NCBI RefSeq assembly: GCF_007489285.1
Contig: NZ_VLIY01000013.1
Coordinates: forward strand, 97,414 to 161,413
Reading direction: 5' to 3'
Length of the DNA stretch: 64,000 nt
Source: Skermania sp. ID1734
Lineage (GTDB): Bacteria > Actinomycetota > Actinomycetes > Mycobacteriales > Mycobacteriaceae
This document shows, in pieces, positions 42,680-50,912 of the stretch. Numbering within the stretch: position 1 is the stretch's first letter; every line of letters begins with the position of its first letter. Position numbers and translations under genes: made by a program. The notes below the pieces were generated by a model. The model was not told where the DNA came from. It worked only from the letters and a program-made list of their open reading frames with translations, and did not search any database.

Positions 42680-42730
42680 CGGCGATATAAGCGCAGTTTC
42701 GCGCCCGTAGTGCTCCTTTAAGCTCATGGT

Positions 42731-43429
42731 GTGCCCGACAAACGAGATGCCGCGGATGGATCGAGCCTCACTCCGGTCGCGCAGGATTACCTGAAGGTGA
42801 TCTGGACGGCGCAGGAATGGTCGCCGGAACGCGTCTCGACAAAGCTTGTCGCCGAGCGGATCGGGGTTTCGGCTTCCACTGTCTCCGAAGCTATCCGCAA
42901 ACTCGCCGATCAAGGCCTCGTCGATCACGCCCGCTACGGGTCCATCACGTTGACCGAGGAAGGCCGCCGCGCCGCGGTCGCCATGGTTCGCCGGCACCGG
43001 TTGCTCGAGACTTTTCTGGTCAACGAACTCGGCTACGGCTGGGACGAGGTGCACGACGAGGCGGAGGTGCTCGAACACGCGGTCTCCGACCTGTTGATGT
43101 CGCGCATCGACGCCAAACTCGGCTTCCCCGAACGGGACCCGCACGGCGACCCGATTCCATCCATCGACGGAGCGGTGCCCACTCCCCCGGCCCGCCAACT
43201 CAGCGATTTTCGCGACGGCGAAAGTGGCCGGATCGCCCGCATCTCCGACGCCGACCCGGCCATGCTGCGTTACTTCGATTCCGTGGGCATCGCGCTCGAC
43301 ACCGTGGTCCGTGTGGTGGAGCGGCGCGACTTCGCGGGCACCATGTCGGTCCAGATCGGTTCCGCCGGCGGCGCACCCATCGACCTGGGAAACCCAGCGG
43401 CGCAGTCGATTTGGTTAGTGTCCTGCTGA
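42731..43429 (+). CDS. mntR: DtxR/MntR-family metal-dependent regulator (SirR-like)
   Basis: The 232-residue protein has the DtxR-family winged helix (RIGVSASTVSEAIRKLADQGLVDH), the dimerisation domain with metal ligands (RRHRLLETFLVNELGYGWDEVHDEAEVLEHAVSD) and a C-terminal SH3-like FeoA domain. It matches Rv2788 (SirR), a manganese-responsive regulator by family. It starts with GTG at 42731. Its end overlaps the convergent membrane-protein gene by 15 bases. Confidence 0.88.
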   Translation: MPDKRDAADGSSLTPVAQDYLKVIWTAQEWSPERVSTKLVAERIGVSASTVSEAIRKLADQGLVDHARYGSITLTEEGRRAAVAMVRRHRLLETFLVNELGYGWDEVHDEAEVLEHAVSDLLMSRIDAKLGFPERDPHGDPIPSIDGAVPTPPARQLSDFRDGESGRIARISDADPAMLRYFDSVGIALDTVVRVVERRDFAGTMSVQIGSAGGAPIDLGNPAAQSIWLVSC

Positions 43430-45205
43430 TTTTGGTAACACCCCGCCGATCGGCCCGGCACCGAGACACAACGACAGCCCGGACGTAGCGGCCTGGATAT
43501 TCAGCGCATCGCCGCTGCCACGTAGCCGGACATACACCTGGTGCAAGCCTTGTCGCACCGGTACGGTGACCGCCCGCCCATGCGGAAACCACACGATTAT
43601 CGACCCGTCGCGGCTCGCCAGATAGTTGAGTTCGGCCGTCCAGTTCCACTCCGGCAGGGCGCCGGTGAGCGCGACCGTGGTCAGGCCGTCGATGCGGTAG
43701 CCGCAGCGCGGCACCGGACCTTGCCGGATGTCACGTGCCGGACCGACGCCGGCGGGGATGACGTGTCCCGAATCGTCGAGCATGCGCAAGACGGGTGTGG
43801 AATCGGCGAATGCGGACCGGACCGGCAGTGCCGAGAAGACGTGACTTATCAGGTTGTCGGGATACGCGATCGGCAGCAGCACCCGCGGCGGAACCGGCTG
43901 GTCGAGCATTGGGGTGCCGGTGTTGTCGGCGAGCGAAGACCGAGCAGTAGCAAGGTAATTCGCGGTGTCGTCGAGCTGCCAGGAGCGGGTGAACGTCGCC
44001 GTCGACCACAGACTCGCGACGAGAAACAGTGCGGTCGCGCCCACCACGGCTTGGCGCGGCACCCGGATGCGGCGGCGCCACGGAGCCGCGATGACCAGGG
44101 CCATACCGGCAGCGATCACCACGGAACTGTCGGTGAAGTAGCGCAACGTCTGGGCCAGTTCGTAGGCGGTGTTCGGCCCTGACCGGGCCAGCACCATCGC
44201 CGCCTCGCACAGCACTACATACGCGCCCACGGCCAGACCCACCCGCCAGGCGTCGCGCTTTGCGTAACAACCGATGACGACGGCGCCCAGCACCAGCAGC
44301 CACGCCAGCACCACCAGCGCCGGGGCTGGATCCGCCCACGGCGGGCTCGGCAACCACCGCTGCCAGCTCAACGGGCCGCCGATCAGGGCCGGCAGCAGGC
44401 CCAGAAAGGTGCCGTGCTCGATGAGTCCGACGGTCTGCGCCGCGGAGTCCCGGCCGAGCGGAAGCCCGATCACGCTCACATACACCGCCACCCATGTGAC
44501 CGCGACAATCCCGCAACCGACCCACAACGCCGCAGCGCCACGAACCGCCTTGCGGCCGTCGATCCGGTTTCGCAGTGCCACGACGACGAACGCGACCAGC
44601 GGCACCAGAATCGACTTTTCGAAGCACAGCAGCGCGAACGCGAACGCCGCCGTGCCCGTGTACGCGTACCGCAGGCGTCCCGTGCGCATCAGCAGGATTG
44701 CGTCGCCGGTGACCCAGGCCAGCCCGATCTGCAGCGGCAGCGCGTTCAATCCGGCCGCCCACCACACGAACGACGGCAGCGTCAGCGGACCGAACAGGTA
44801 GATCACCAGCGGGACGAGAGTGATCGGGCGATCCCGCAGCAGCAGCCGGAGCAGACGCAACACCGCAACCGACGCGCACGCCTGCAGGACCAGCAGTGTC
44901 GCCGCGGCCCAGACCCATTCATACGGCGCCAACCGGGTCACCACGCCGGCGATGAGGAACGCACCGGGCATCAAGTGGCCATCGTGGTTGTCCAGCAGAA
45001 ACTGCGCCGAGAACAGCGATAGCCGACCGGCACGGCCGATGAGAATCAGGTCGTCCCAGTAAAAATTGCCGCGGGAAAGCACGAGAGCCCGCACGATCAG
45101 TTGCAGTGTCATGAGCACTGACGCGACGACCGACCACCTCGGCCACCGGGCGCGCCGCTCGGCGGCCGCAGTGGCCAGCGGCGGGTTCGCTAACGCCAGT
45201 GCCAC
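43415..45205 (-). CDS. Large polytopic membrane protein
   Basis: This 596-residue protein has about 11 transmembrane helices (about residues 35-430) and a C-terminal extracytoplasmic domain of about 150 residues. The DDLILIGRA loop after the first helix, with its acidic pair, recalls GT-C glycosyltransferases, but I do not recognise the family. The GTG at 45205 lies 11 bases after the truB stop; an open extension to 45463 lies inside truB and is not credible. It is the last gene of the rimP-to-truB run. Confidence 0.78.
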   Translation of the reverse strand: MALALANPPLATAAAERRARWPRWSVVASVLMTLQLIVRALVLSRGNFYWDDLILIGRAGRLSLFSAQFLLDNHDGHLMPGAFLIAGVVTRLAPYEWVWAAATLLVLQACASVAVLRLLRLLLRDRPITLVPLVIYLFGPLTLPSFVWWAAGLNALPLQIGLAWVTGDAILLMRTGRLRYAYTGTAAFAFALLCFEKSILVPLVAFVVVALRNRIDGRKAVRGAAALWVGCGIVAVTWVAVYVSVIGLPLGRDSAAQTVGLIEHGTFLGLLPALIGGPLSWQRWLPSPPWADPAPALVVLAWLLVLGAVVIGCYAKRDAWRVGLAVGAYVVLCEAAMVLARSGPNTAYELAQTLRYFTDSSVVIAAGMALVIAAPWRRRIRVPRQAVVGATALFLVASLWSTATFTRSWQLDDTANYLATARSSLADNTGTPMLDQPVPPRVLLPIAYPDNLISHVFSALPVRSAFADSTPVLRMLDDSGHVIPAGVGPARDIRQGPVPRCGYRIDGLTTVALTGALPEWNWTAELNYLASRDGSIIVWFPHGRAVTVPVRQGLHQVYVRLRGSGDALNIQAATSGLSLCLGAGPIGGVLPKSAGH

Positions 45206-45216
45206 GTCCGCCCGTC

Positions 45217-46098
45217 CTAGGCCGGCCGCACCACGAACACCGGTGCCGCGCGCTTGCCGCGCTCTTCCAGCAGAGCGATCACCTTGCGGTCCGGATCGAC
45301 TGCTGCATGAACGCCGTGGTGCCCGAGGGGTTCGAGCCATCGGCCGTGACGCAGCGAGTCGGCTTCCGCGGGCGTGATGTGCCGCGCGGGGAAGCACGTC
45401 AGTGCGGCCGTGTCGATATCCATGCTGAGTCGCGGTTCGTCGGCGAGTTGGTCCAGCGTGCACGCGTGCTTCAGCGTGAACGGGCCGACCGCGGTCCTTC
45501 GCAACGCCGTCAGGTGTCCGCCCACGCCCAGCGCTGCGCCGAGGTCGCGCGCGAGCGCGCGGATGTAGGTGCCGGAGGAACAGTCCACGGACACATCGAG
45601 ATCCACCCAGTCTCCCGCCGCGCGGCGAGCGAGCACGTCGAAGCGCGAAACGGTGACCGGCCGCGCCGGCAGTTGCACGTCCTGGCCCGCCCGGTGCAGA
45701 GCATAGGCACGTTGGCCGTCGATCTTGATGGCGCTCACGGTCGCCGGAATCTGCTGGATGTCACCGGTCAACGCCATCACTTCGGCAGCGATCGCGTCAT
45801 CGGTGAGGTGAGTGGCCGACGCCTCGCTGAGGACCTCGCCTTCCGCGTCGTCGGTGGTGGTGGCCTGACCGAGCCTGATGGTGGCCGTGTAGGACTTGGT
45901 GGTCAGTGCCAGCAAGCCGAGCATCTTGGTCGCGCGTTCCACCCCGAGCACCAGCACCCCCGTGGCCATCGGATCCAACGTGCCGGCGTGTCCGATCTTG
46001 CGGGTGCGCAGGATCTTCCGGCACCGCCCCACCACGTCGTGGCTGGTCATACCCGGATCCTTGTCGATGATCAGCAGACCCGCGCCGGAGACGTCCAT
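45217..46098 (-). CDS. truB: tRNA pseudouridine-55 synthase
   Basis: TruB makes pseudouridine 55 in the T-loop of tRNA. The catalytic aspartate is Asp42 in GHAGTLDPMATGVLV, and the KSYTATIRLGQAT and DVSVDCSSGTYIRALARDLG motifs follow. The length of 293 residues is standard. The ATG at 46098 directly abuts the pptT stop codon, so translation is coupled. Confidence 0.96.
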   Translation of the reverse strand: MDVSGAGLLIIDKDPGMTSHDVVGRCRKILRTRKIGHAGTLDPMATGVLVLGVERATKMLGLLALTTKSYTATIRLGQATTTDDAEGEVLSEASATHLTDDAIAAEVMALTGDIQQIPATVSAIKIDGQRAYALHRAGQDVQLPARPVTVSRFDVLARRAAGDWVDLDVSVDCSSGTYIRALARDLGAALGVGGHLTALRRTAVGPFTLKHACTLDQLADEPRLSMDIDTAALTCFPARHITPAEADSLRHGRWLEPLGHHGVHAAVDPDRKVIALLEERGKRAAPVFVVRPA

Positions 46099-46773
46099 CT
46101 AGCTCACCACGATTGCGGTGAGGACCAAGCCGTCACGCACCTGCCACCGCCCATCGAACGCCACCAGTCGCGACCCGTCCAGCGCGAGCGGGTCGATGAG
46201 GATCTCACTACGAAACCTGCCGCTGCGCAGCGCGTCTGGCACTGTCTCGGTGTCGGTGGTGAACGTAATGTGCGCGTCCTCGAATCCCAGCCAGCGTTTG
46301 GTCAGGGGAAACCATGCCTTATAGGTCGCTTCCTTGGCACAAAACAGCAACCGGTCGGAATGGATGTCCCGGTCGGGCATCGTGCCCAGCCAATCCCGTT
46401 CGGCCGCAAGGCTCACCGCCTCGAGTACGCCGTCCGGTAGCGGCCCGTGTGGTTCGGCATCGATACCGACCGAGCGAAACTGCATCGAATGCCCGAGCGC
46501 CGCACCGCGATAGCCGGCGCAGTGTGTGAGGCTGCCGACAACCCCGCGCGGGAACACCGGCATGCCGCTGTCCCCCCGCAACACCGGACCAGGCTCGACG
46601 CCCAGCTGCCGCATGGCCTCTCGCGCACAGTGCCGGGCGCCCATGAACTCTCGCCGGCGCTTGTCCACCGCGCGCGCAATCAACTCGGCCTCGAGCGGAT
46701 GGGGTTGCAGGTTCGGCGGATCGGAAAACAGCTCAGCAGACTCGATACCCGTCGGAAGGATGTTCTCGATCAA
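46099..46773 (-). CDS. pptT: 4'-phosphopantetheinyl transferase (Sfp/PptT type)
   Basis: PptT activates carrier proteins of polyketide and mycolate-lipid synthesis. The magnesium and CoA-binding motifs GIDAEPHGPLP and LLFCAKEATYKAWFPLTKRW are nearly identical to the M. tuberculosis enzyme. I place the start at the TTG at 46773, which overlaps the upstream stop as TTGA and gives 224 residues, close to the known 227. No ATG or GTG is available nearby in frame, and the reading to 47064 lies inside the neighbour. Confidence 0.9.
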   Translation of the reverse strand: MIENILPTGIESAELFSDPPNLQPHPLEAELIARAVDKRRREFMGARHCAREAMRQLGVEPGPVLRGDSGMPVFPRGVVGSLTHCAGYRGAALGHSMQFRSVGIDAEPHGPLPDGVLEAVSLAAERDWLGTMPDRDIHSDRLLFCAKEATYKAWFPLTKRWLGFEDAHITFTTDTETVPDALRSGRFRSEILIDPLALDGSRLVAFDGRWQVRDGLVLTAIVVS

Positions 46774-47696
46774 CGTCCGCGCGCCCTCATCTTTTCCACG
46801 GCAGCTTCCATTTCCGGAGTCACTTTGAAGTGTCCACCCCATTTGTTCAGCGTGCCCGGCGGATACTCGGGCACCGGAAGGATCTGGCGCAGCAGCTTTT
46901 CCGGCAGACCGCGGCGTTGCCACTCGCGCGGGTAGCCGAGCGAGACCTCCTCGAACCGCACACCGTCGTAGTAGGTGGTGCGCGGAATGTGCAGGTGCCC
47001 GTACACCGAACACACGACGTTGTACCGGGTGTGCCAGTCGGCGGTCAATACGGTGCCGCACCACAGCGAGAACTCCGGGTACATCAGCACTTCCGTGGGT
47101 TGCGGTACCAGCGGAAAGTGGTTGATCAGCACCAATGGTGTATCCGGCGGCAGCGCATCGAGGCGCTTACGGGTCTGCTCCACCCGCACCTGGCACCAGG
47201 CGTCGCGGGTCAGATACGGCTCGGAAGACAGCAGGTATTCATCCGTGGCAACGACGTTGCGCTCGCGGGCGATGGCCAGTCCCTCTGACTTGGTGCTCGC
47301 GCCGGCGGGCAGGAATGTGTAGTCATAGAGCAGGAACATCGGCACCAGTGTCACGCCGTCCCACACCGGATACGGGTCCTCGGGCGTGATGACGTCGATG
47401 GCGCGGCACATGTTGACCAGGTACTCGTAGCGTGCGGCGCCGTGCATCTGCACGGGATCCTTTGCCGTGGTCCACAACTCGTGGTTGCCCGGCACCCAGA
47501 TGACCTTCTCGAAGCGGCTGCGCAGCATCTCTAGAGCCCACCGGATGTCGTCGGTCTTCTCCGAGACGTCACCGGCGACGATCAGCCAGTCGTGTGGCGA
47601 GGACGGCCGGATCTGTTCGGCGATGGGCCGGTTGCCGCGGTGGCCGACGTGAATGTCACTGACCGCGAACAACGTTGGAGTTTCGTCAGCGCTCAC
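46770..47696 (-). CDS. Metallophosphoesterase (Rv2795c-like)
   Basis: The 308-residue calcineurin-like phosphoesterase has its metal-binding motifs in order: SDIHVGHRGN, VAGDVSEK, VPGNHELW and VYGHLHIPR. It matches Rv2795c, always beside pptT. The physiological substrate is not known from sequence; the gene association with pptT suggests control of phosphopantetheine chemistry. The GTG at 47696 overlaps the end of the MATE gene by 11 bases. Confidence 0.88.
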   Translation of the reverse strand: MSADETPTLFAVSDIHVGHRGNRPIAEQIRPSSPHDWLIVAGDVSEKTDDIRWALEMLRSRFEKVIWVPGNHELWTTAKDPVQMHGAARYEYLVNMCRAIDVITPEDPYPVWDGVTLVPMFLLYDYTFLPAGASTKSEGLAIARERNVVATDEYLLSSEPYLTRDAWCQVRVEQTRKRLDALPPDTPLVLINHFPLVPQPTEVLMYPEFSLWCGTVLTADWHTRYNVVCSVYGHLHIPRTTYYDGVRFEEVSLGYPREWQRRGLPEKLLRQILPVPEYPPGTLNKWGGHFKVTPEMEAAVEKMRARGR

Positions 47697-49050
47697 TAGC
47701 TATCCCTTCGTCGGCCAATCGCCGCGCCGGCACCTCGCCGCCGGCGACGGCCCAGCGGCCGGACGCCATGCGCCACAGCACCGCCACCATCCGAATGATC
47801 ATGAACAACGCCAATCCGGTCCAGATTCCCGCGAGGCCCCAATCGAACGCCAGCGACAGCCAGATCATCGGGAGGAACCCGGCAATCGCCGCCGCGAGCG
47901 TGCTGGTGCGCAGATACGCGGCGTCTCCCGCGCCGAGCAGCACGCCGTCAAGCCCGAACACCACGCCGGCGATCGGCATCAGCGCGACGAAGAACCACCA
48001 CACGACATAGATGCGGTCGATGACGTCGCCGTCGGAGGTGAACAGGTGCGGCAGCACCCCCGAGCCCAGGATGAACACCACCGCCAAGCCGACCGCAAAC
48101 GCCGCCGACCAGCGGGTGATGCGCCAACCGAGGGTGCGCGCCGCCGTCGGCCGGCCCGCCCCGAGTGTCGCGCCCACCAATGTCTGGGCGGCGATCGCCA
48201 GCGAGTCCAGGGTCAACGAAACAAAGTTCCACAGCTGCAGCACGACCTGGTGCGCTGCCACGCTCGCCGCGCCGAAACGCGACGCCACCGCGGCCGCCGA
48301 CAGGAAACAGGCTTGGAAGGCGAGGCTGCGGGCAATCAAGTCCCGCCCCAGACGCAGCTGCGCCCAGATCACACTCCGGCGAGGGCGCAGCGACACGCCG
48401 GTGCGAACCAGGGCGGTCAGGAACAGTGCCGCTGCCACCATCTGCCCGGCAAGATTGGCCACGGCCGAACCCGCCAACCCCAGCTGCGGCGCGACCGCGA
48501 GTCCGTGCACCAGGAACGGGCACAGGAAGGCCGAAACCGCAAGTCCGGCAAGAACGTACGCGAAGGGTCGGGCGGTGTCCTGCACGCCGCGTAGCCAGCC
48601 GTTGCCGGCAATGGTGACCAGGATCAGCGGCGCGCCCAGCACCGCGATGCGCAGCCAGGTTTCGGCCTGATCGGCGATCGCGGAATCCCCGGCAATGACG
48701 GTGGCTATCGGCGCCGCGAAGATCTCGACAAGCGCTGCCAGCAGGCCTCCCACCACCAGCGCGATCCAGGTCGCCTGAACTCCCTCGCCGATCGCGCCCG
48801 TCTCATCGCCCGCGCCGTAGCGACGGGCGCTGCGCGCGGTGGTGCCATAGGAGAGAAAGGTCAGCTGGGTGCTCACCTGGGTCAATACCAGGCCGCCCAC
48901 GGCCAGCCCGGCAAGCGCCAATGCGCCGAGGCGGCCGACGACGGCGATGTCGAACAGCACATACAGCGGTTCGGCGACCAGCACCCCGAGCGTCGGCAAG
49001 GCCAGGGCGAGCACGCGCCCGGCGCCGGCCTGCTCCGGGTGATCCGTCAC
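47686..49050 (-). CDS. dinF: MATE-family efflux transporter (DinF-like)
   Basis: The 454-residue protein has 12 hydrophobic helices in two six-helix halves, typical MATE exporters (ALPTLGVLVAEPLYVLFDIA in the first helix pair and FGAASVAAHQVVLQLW in the second half). It corresponds to Rv2836c. It should export cationic or toxic compounds using a cation gradient. The GTG at 49050 overlaps the nrnA stop as GTGA; the longer frame to 49212 lies inside nrnA. Confidence 0.9.
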   Translation of the reverse strand: MTDHPEQAGAGRVLALALPTLGVLVAEPLYVLFDIAVVGRLGALALAGLAVGGLVLTQVSTQLTFLSYGTTARSARRYGAGDETGAIGEGVQATWIALVVGGLLAALVEIFAAPIATVIAGDSAIADQAETWLRIAVLGAPLILVTIAGNGWLRGVQDTARPFAYVLAGLAVSAFLCPFLVHGLAVAPQLGLAGSAVANLAGQMVAAALFLTALVRTGVSLRPRRSVIWAQLRLGRDLIARSLAFQACFLSAAAVASRFGAASVAAHQVVLQLWNFVSLTLDSLAIAAQTLVGATLGAGRPTAARTLGWRITRWSAAFAVGLAVVFILGSGVLPHLFTSDGDVIDRIYVVWWFFVALMPIAGVVFGLDGVLLGAGDAAYLRTSTLAAAIAGFLPMIWLSLAFDWGLAGIWTGLALFMIIRMVAVLWRMASGRWAVAGGEVPARRLADEGIASER

Positions 49051-50075
49051 CCCAGTGCCGCCAGTAGCTCTTCCGCTACCACGTCGATGTCGCCATGAGC
49101 GGTATACCCGGCCGCGAAGGTGTGGCCGCCGCCGCCGAGCCGAACCGCCACAGCCGAGACATCCACGTTGGCGCCGTCTGCTGCCTGCCGCGAGCGCAGC
49201 GACACCGACCATTCGGCGCCCGCACCGTCGGCTACCTCTTTGAATACCGCCGCCACGGATGCATCTGTGCAGGTGCGGACAATATCGATGACGCTTTCGA
49301 CCTCTTCGGAACCGAGCAGACCGACGTCCGCGCGCCGGACGACCGCGTATACCAGCCCGGCTCCGCCCGCCACGCTAGGCACCAGGCGAGCCGTCCCAAG
49401 CACCCGCGACAGCATCGGCAACCATCCGAACGGGTGACTGTCCAGGAGGGAGCGGGCGATGCCGGCCGCGTCGATACCGGTAGCCAGCAATCGTTCGGCA
49501 AGCAGGTGGGTGCCCGGGCGCACCCAGCGGAAGGAGCCGGTATCGGTGACCAGCCCCGCATACAGGCAATGTGCCAGGTCCTGGTCGATCTCGATGCCCC
49601 ACTCATCGAAGAGGTGCACCAGAACGGCGGTCGTCGATTCCGCGGTCGCATCGATCAGGTTGATGTCACCGAATCGGGTGTTGGACGCGTGGTGGTCGAT
49701 GACCAGACTCGTGGATGCGGATTCCACCCGGTCCGCGAGGCGTCCGAGCCGCCCCGCGCTGGCACAGTCCACCGTCACCACGACGTCTGCGGTCGGCGGA
49801 ACCTTCTCCGCCGGAACGACGAACTCAGCGCCGGGCAGGCTGCGCATAGACAGCGGCAATTCGGCTGGTGTGTCGAATGAAACCGTGACGGCCACGTTGT
49901 GCCGGTGCAAGGCGATGGCCAGGGCCAGCCCGCTGCCGATGGTGTCGGCATCGGGATGGACATGGCACAGCACGATGGCATTGCGCGCCGACTGCAGCGC
50001 CTGCAACGCGGCCCCGAACGGAAGACCTGCTCCGCCGGACTCGCTGGTGACAGACACCGCCGACTCCGCTGTCAC
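49047..50075 (-). CDS. nrnA: DHH/DHHA1 phosphoesterase NrnA
   Basis: NrnA (Rv2837c/CnpB type) hydrolyses nanoRNA, pAp and cyclic dinucleotides such as c-di-AMP. The metal motifs [21 protein letters not shown] and VIDHHASNT and the DHHA1 [10 protein letters not shown] motif are all intact in 342 residues. It begins with GTG at 50075, overlapping the rbfA stop as GTGA, and is coupled downstream to the MATE gene. Confidence 0.94.
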   Translation of the reverse strand: MTAESAVSVTSESGGAGLPFGAALQALQSARNAIVLCHVHPDADTIGSGLALAIALHRHNVAVTVSFDTPAELPLSMRSLPGAEFVVPAEKVPPTADVVVTVDCASAGRLGRLADRVESASTSLVIDHHASNTRFGDINLIDATAESTTAVLVHLFDEWGIEIDQDLAHCLYAGLVTDTGSFRWVRPGTHLLAERLLATGIDAAGIARSLLDSHPFGWLPMLSRVLGTARLVPSVAGGAGLVYAVVRRADVGLLGSEEVESVIDIVRTCTDASVAAVFKEVADGAGAEWSVSLRSRQAADGANVDVSAVAVRLGGGGHTFAAGYTAHGDIDVVAEELLAALG

Positions 50076-50527
50076 CAGCGGCCTTCCTCGGTCGAATCGT
50101 CGGCTTGCTTGTAGGGATCCGTCTCACCGGCGGGTTTGGCATTGGCCGCCGCTCGCGCCACCTCGTCGTCGGCGGCCCGGGCCCGGGCCAGCAACTCCTC
50201 CATGTGCCGGGCGGTGTCGGGCACGGTGTCGTGCACGAACGCCAGCGTCGGTGTGAAGCGCACGCCGGTGCCGGCGCCCACCTTCGAACGCAGCACGCCC
50301 TTGGCCTTCTCGAGCCCGGCCGCGGCGCCGGCCACGTCTGGCGCAGTATTCAGATCGCTTCCCATCACCGTGTAGTACACGGTGGCGTCGCGCAGGTCGC
50401 CCGTCACCTTCGCATCGGTGATGGTGACGTGGCGCAGTCGCGGGTCCTTGATTTCCAATTCGATCGCGGTGGCCACGATGGTGGCAATTCGTTTCGCGAG
50501 CCGCCGCGCTCGTGCCTGGTCAACCAT
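50072..50527 (-). CDS. rbfA: Ribosome-binding factor A
   Basis: RbfA helps mature the 30S subunit and 16S rRNA 5' end. The 151-residue protein shows [25 protein letters not shown] and the KH-like AxG region, then [23 protein letters not shown]. An acidic tail follows. The ATG at 50527 has GGGAGC upstream; the reading to 50650 lies inside the DUF503 gene. Confidence 0.94.
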   Translation of the reverse strand: MVDQARARRLAKRIATIVATAIELEIKDPRLRHVTITDAKVTGDLRDATVYYTVMGSDLNTAPDVAGAAAGLEKAKGVLRSKVGAGTGVRFTPTLAFVHDTVPDTARHMEELLARARAADDEVARAAANAKPAGETDPYKQADDSTEEGRW

Positions 50528-50540
50528 GGCAAGCTCCCTT

Positions 50541-50831
50541 TCAGTCCTCAGGTCCGAAAATTCGTCGGCGCACCGCCAGCAGTTCCAGCTCCGGCCGGCC
50601 GGCGACAGTCCGCTCGCACTTGTCGAGCACCTCGTGGATGTGGTCCACACCGGAACTGACCATCGCCACCCCGAGCACGCTGCGCCGATAGGTGTCCTGA
50701 TTGCCGGTCTCGGCCGCTGAAACGCCGAAGCGCTGCAACTCCGCCACGACCGGCTTCACGATCGACCGCTTCTGTTTCAGCGAGTGCACGTCGCCGAGCA
50801 AAATGTCGAACTCGAGTGCCCCGAGATACAC
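50541..50831 (-). CDS. ylxP: DUF503 protein (YlxP-like)
   Basis: This 96-residue protein is of the DUF503/YlxP family, commonly found between infB and rbfA. The opening [21 protein letters not shown] is the family signature. A role in ribosome assembly is suspected from the context only. It lies 81 bases after infB and 13 bases before rbfA. Confidence 0.9.
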   Translation of the reverse strand: MYLGALEFDILLGDVHSLKQKRSIVKPVVAELQRFGVSAAETGNQDTYRRSVLGVAMVSSGVDHIHEVLDKCERTVAGRPELELLAVRRRIFGPED

Positions 50832-50912
50832 AACAAGCCCTCCATTCGACTCGACCGACGCCAGCTTGGGCGGGCACCCAACACCAAGCCGGGTGCCCGC
50901 CTGCGCACGGAA

